From Oscillospiraceae bacterium (lineage in GTDB: Bacteria > Bacillota_A > Clostridia > Oscillospirales > Oscillospiraceae): a DNA stretch of 16,628 nt. The notes beneath the pieces were generated by a model, which was not told where the DNA came from, searched no databases, and saw nothing but the letters and a program-made list of their open reading frames with translations. How positions within the stretch are numbered: position 1 is the first letter of the stretch; the number at the start of each line of letters is the position of its first letter. Location: NCBI GenBank assembly GCA_017398105.1, contig JAFQHF010000092.1:1-16628 (forward strand), in the 5' to 3' direction. Of the stretch, positions 14,987 to 16,628 are shown one piece after another. The translations under genes and the position numbers were made by a program.

Positions 14987-15736
14987 ATGCGGATACTGAT
15001 TGCCGACTGTGACCCGGATTTTTGTGAAATGCTGTGCGCTGAACTCTCCCGCCGCATGCCTGCCGCTCAAACCGAAGTGGTTTTCGACGGGCTGGAGCTG
15101 CTGCGACGGGTAGAAGCGGAAGCTCCCGGTTTGATCGTTTTGAACGTGCTTCTGCCCGGTCGGGACGGCCTGGCTGTTATGCAGACCGTCCGCGCCATGG
15201 CGCTGCCAGCCCAGCCGGAGTTTATCGTGCTCAGCGGTTATTTTAACCAGCAGATCCGTGCTGATCTCTGCCGGATGCGTCCGGCTTATTATACGGCAGT
15301 TCCCTGTGATCTGGGGATGCTCAGCGAGCGGATCATGCGCTGCTGCAGCCAGCTGGTCTTTCAGCAGGCGCGGCACGATGCCGATGATACCGAAGCCATT
15401 ACCCGACTGCTGCGGGAAATGGGCCTGAGCATGAGATGCAATGGCTTTTCCTATGCCCGGGAAGCGTTACGGCAGATGCCCGACGGGCCGCTAAGCAATC
15501 TTTGCGTGACCAAAACCATTTATCCTGCGGTAGCCGGCGTCTTACATACCTCGGCCGTCAATGTGGAACGGGCCATACGCTCGGCCATTTTGTCCGCATG
15601 GCAGAAAGAAGGCTATCTCCGCCAGCGGGAGCTGTTTCGGAAGCGTCCTACCAACAGCGAGTTCCTGGTGGTGCTTTCCGAACTGCTGCAGCAGGAGCGC
15701 AGGCGTAAGCTGCGAAATGAACAGATGGAGGGCTGA
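14987..15736 (+). CDS. spo0A: Spo0A, sporulation master regulator, with degenerate receiver
   Basis: This 249-residue response-regulator-type protein is the Spo0A orthologue by its C-terminal DNA-binding domain (about 135-240). It keeps the hallmark segments TKTIYPAVAG, NVERAIRSAI (recognition helix region) and RPTNSEFL. The N-terminal receiver aligns with Bacillus Spo0A without gaps, but the key residues are changed. The acidic pair DD is D7-C8, the phosphorylated Asp56 is Asn53 (VLNVLLPG), and the conserved Lys108 is Val105 (YYTAVPCD). Phosphorylation at the usual site should be impossible, so activity may be constitutive, controlled by level, or set by another signal. The ATG at 14987 is preferred (GGGGG at 14974-14978); an upstream ATG at 14963 lacks a binding site. 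It lies between ligA and spoIIIAA with its own promoter and terminator. Confidence 0.92.
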   Translation: MRILIADCDPDFCEMLCAELSRRMPAAQTEVVFDGLELLRRVEAEAPGLIVLNVLLPGRDGLAVMQTVRAMALPAQPEFIVLSGYFNQQIRADLCRMRPAYYTAVPCDLGMLSERIMRCCSQLVFQQARHDADDTEAITRLLREMGLSMRCNGFSYAREALRQMPDGPLSNLCVTKTIYPAVAGVLHTSAVNVERAIRSAILSAWQKEGYLRQRELFRKRPTNSEFLVVLSELLQQERRRKLRNEQMEG

Positions 15737-15743
15737 ACGCCCC

Positions 15744-15776
15744 AAGACAGGTCTTTTGAAAGGCCTGTCTTTTTTT
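15744..15776 (+). terminator. Terminator after spo0A
   Basis: AAGACAGGTCTTT pairs with AAAGGCCTGTCTT (13 bp, one G-U pair) around a very short loop and is followed by a T run to 15776. Confidence 0.88.
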
Positions 15777-15829
15777 ATGTTCTGAAACGGACAGGTCGCT
15801 CATACCTTTGCAGCAGGAGGATGAGGAAC

Positions 15830-16628
15830 ATGCAGGATATGGATTTTTTGAAGAGCTTTCATACGGCGGCCCAACTGCTGCCCGAGCGGCTGTGGAAGGC
15901 GGCCTATTCCCTGGACGAGCTGCAGCGGCAGCAATGTGAAGAACTGCGGGTCCGCCTTGGTCGGCCTTTGGCTGCCACGGTTGGTGGAAAAACCGTGTTT
16001 TTGGGAGACGGCCCGGTGATCCCTACAAAAGAAGAGTTGGATCTGCTGCTTGCCCGGGCCACCGAGTGTTCGGTACATACCTATCTGGAGCAGCTTTGGC
16101 AGGGCTTTCTTACCACACGGCACGGTCACCGGCTGGGTATCTGCAGCGAAGCCGCCACAGGAGAGGCACGGCTGCTGCGGGGGCTTTCCTCGGTGAATAT
16201 CCGCATTGCACGGCAGGTGCATGGCCTGGGCGAGAACTTGCCCATTTGTGATGCAAGGGGCTTCCACAGCACCTTGATCCTGGCCCCGCCGGGCAGCGGA
16301 AAGACCACCCTGCTGCGGGAGCTGTGCCGCAGGCTTTCCCGGGACTTCCATGTGGCCATCGCAGACGAGCGATATGAGATCGCCGCTTGTGCAGACGGGC
16401 AGCCCCGTTTTTCCATTGGCTGCTGTGATGTACTGTCGGGCGGGCACAAGGGGGAAACCGTCCCTATGCTGCTGCGGGCCATGTCGCCCCAGATCCTGGC
16501 GGTGGACGAGATCACCCGGGAAGAGGACTGCCGGGTGCTGTTGGATTGCACAGGATGCGGCTGTGGGCTTCTGGCCACAGCCCACGGAAGTTGTCCGGAA
16601 GATCTCCTGCGGCGGCCTGCTTATCGGC
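15830..16628 (+). CDS. spoIIIAA: Stage III sporulation protein AA (SpoIIIAA), 3' end missing
   Basis: The reading frame is open to the window edge (266 codons seen; the family has about 300). It is an AAA-type ATPase related to secretion ATPases and is the energy-providing subunit of the SpoIIIA-SpoIIQ channel between mother cell and forespore. Walker A is LAPPGSGKTTLLREL (near residue 150). Further conserved parts are VAIADERYEIA, the DVLSGGHKGE segment, Walker B ILAVDEIT and ATAHG. AGGAGG (15815-15820) lies 9 nt before the ATG at 15830; an ATG at 15821 directly abuts that site and is rejected. It should be the first gene of the spoIIIA operon continuing to the right. Sporulation expression would need mother-cell sigma-E, but I cannot point to a clear promoter. 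Confidence 0.93.
   Translation, partial: MQDMDFLKSFHTAAQLLPERLWKAAYSLDELQRQQCEELRVRLGRPLAATVGGKTVFLGDGPVIPTKEELDLLLARATECSVHTYLEQLWQGFLTTRHGHRLGICSEAATGEARLLRGLSSVNIRIARQVHGLGENLPICDARGFHSTLILAPPGSGKTTLLRELCRRLSRDFHVAIADERYEIAACADGQPRFSIGCCDVLSGGHKGETVPMLLRAMSPQILAVDEITREEDCRVLLDCTGCGCGLLATAHGSCPEDLLRRPAYR

Overview
The window covers the right-hand part of an integrative mobile element (about positions 1 to 12,100) and the host chromosome it joins (about 12,100 to 16,628). The host genes are yunB, ligA, spo0A and spoIIIAA, a sporulation gene set that points to a Gram-positive, endospore-lineage Clostridia bacterium. The GC-rich chromosomal codon use and the style of the element suggest a gut Oscillospiraceae/Ruminococcaceae-type organism. 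The genus is inference only. No relaxase or type IV secretion gene is visible; if the element is conjugative, those genes lie to the left of the window.

Element, left block (1-1643). A leftward operon holds a small XRE-type regulator and a DUF1016/YhcG-type PDDEXK nuclease that runs off the left edge. It diverges from a rightward XRE-type regulator that sits behind a leader with several hairpins.

Element, regulatory block (1772-4564). A 470-residue protein with GAF, OmpR-type winged-helix and BTAD domains (SARP-like architecture) ends in a strong terminator. It is followed directly by ten copies of an octamer, CAT(TT/GC)GAC, spaced mostly 11 bp apart. SARP regulators bind direct repeats with this spacing, so the array is a good candidate operator. 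Next come a 21-bp hairpin, a second terminator, and a leader in which the Shine-Dalgarno sequence of a small sigma-70 region-4-like gene is predicted to be base-paired. A gene-poor stretch of about 450 bp then carries a dense set of hairpins that look like a structured RNA or a DNA processing site.

Element, maintenance and mobility block (4565-12,022). This holds a ParB-like protein with a 31-nt perfect palindrome inside its coding sequence, a translationally coupled DUF6551-type ParB-like protein, a PemK/MazF toxin without an obvious antitoxin, a DUF6870-type small protein, and three tandem large serine recombinases that abut or overlap and presumably catalyse integration and excision.

Junction and chromosome (12,023-16,628). 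The recombinases end about 135 bp before yunB, so attR should lie in that gap. Downstream are yunB, ligA with its own promoter and terminator, spo0A and the 5' part of spoIIIAA. The Spo0A receiver domain is degenerate. The phospho-acceptor Asp is Asn, the conserved Lys is Val and one acidic-pocket Asp is Cys, while the DNA-binding domain is well kept. This suggests phosphorylation-independent Spo0A control in this host.
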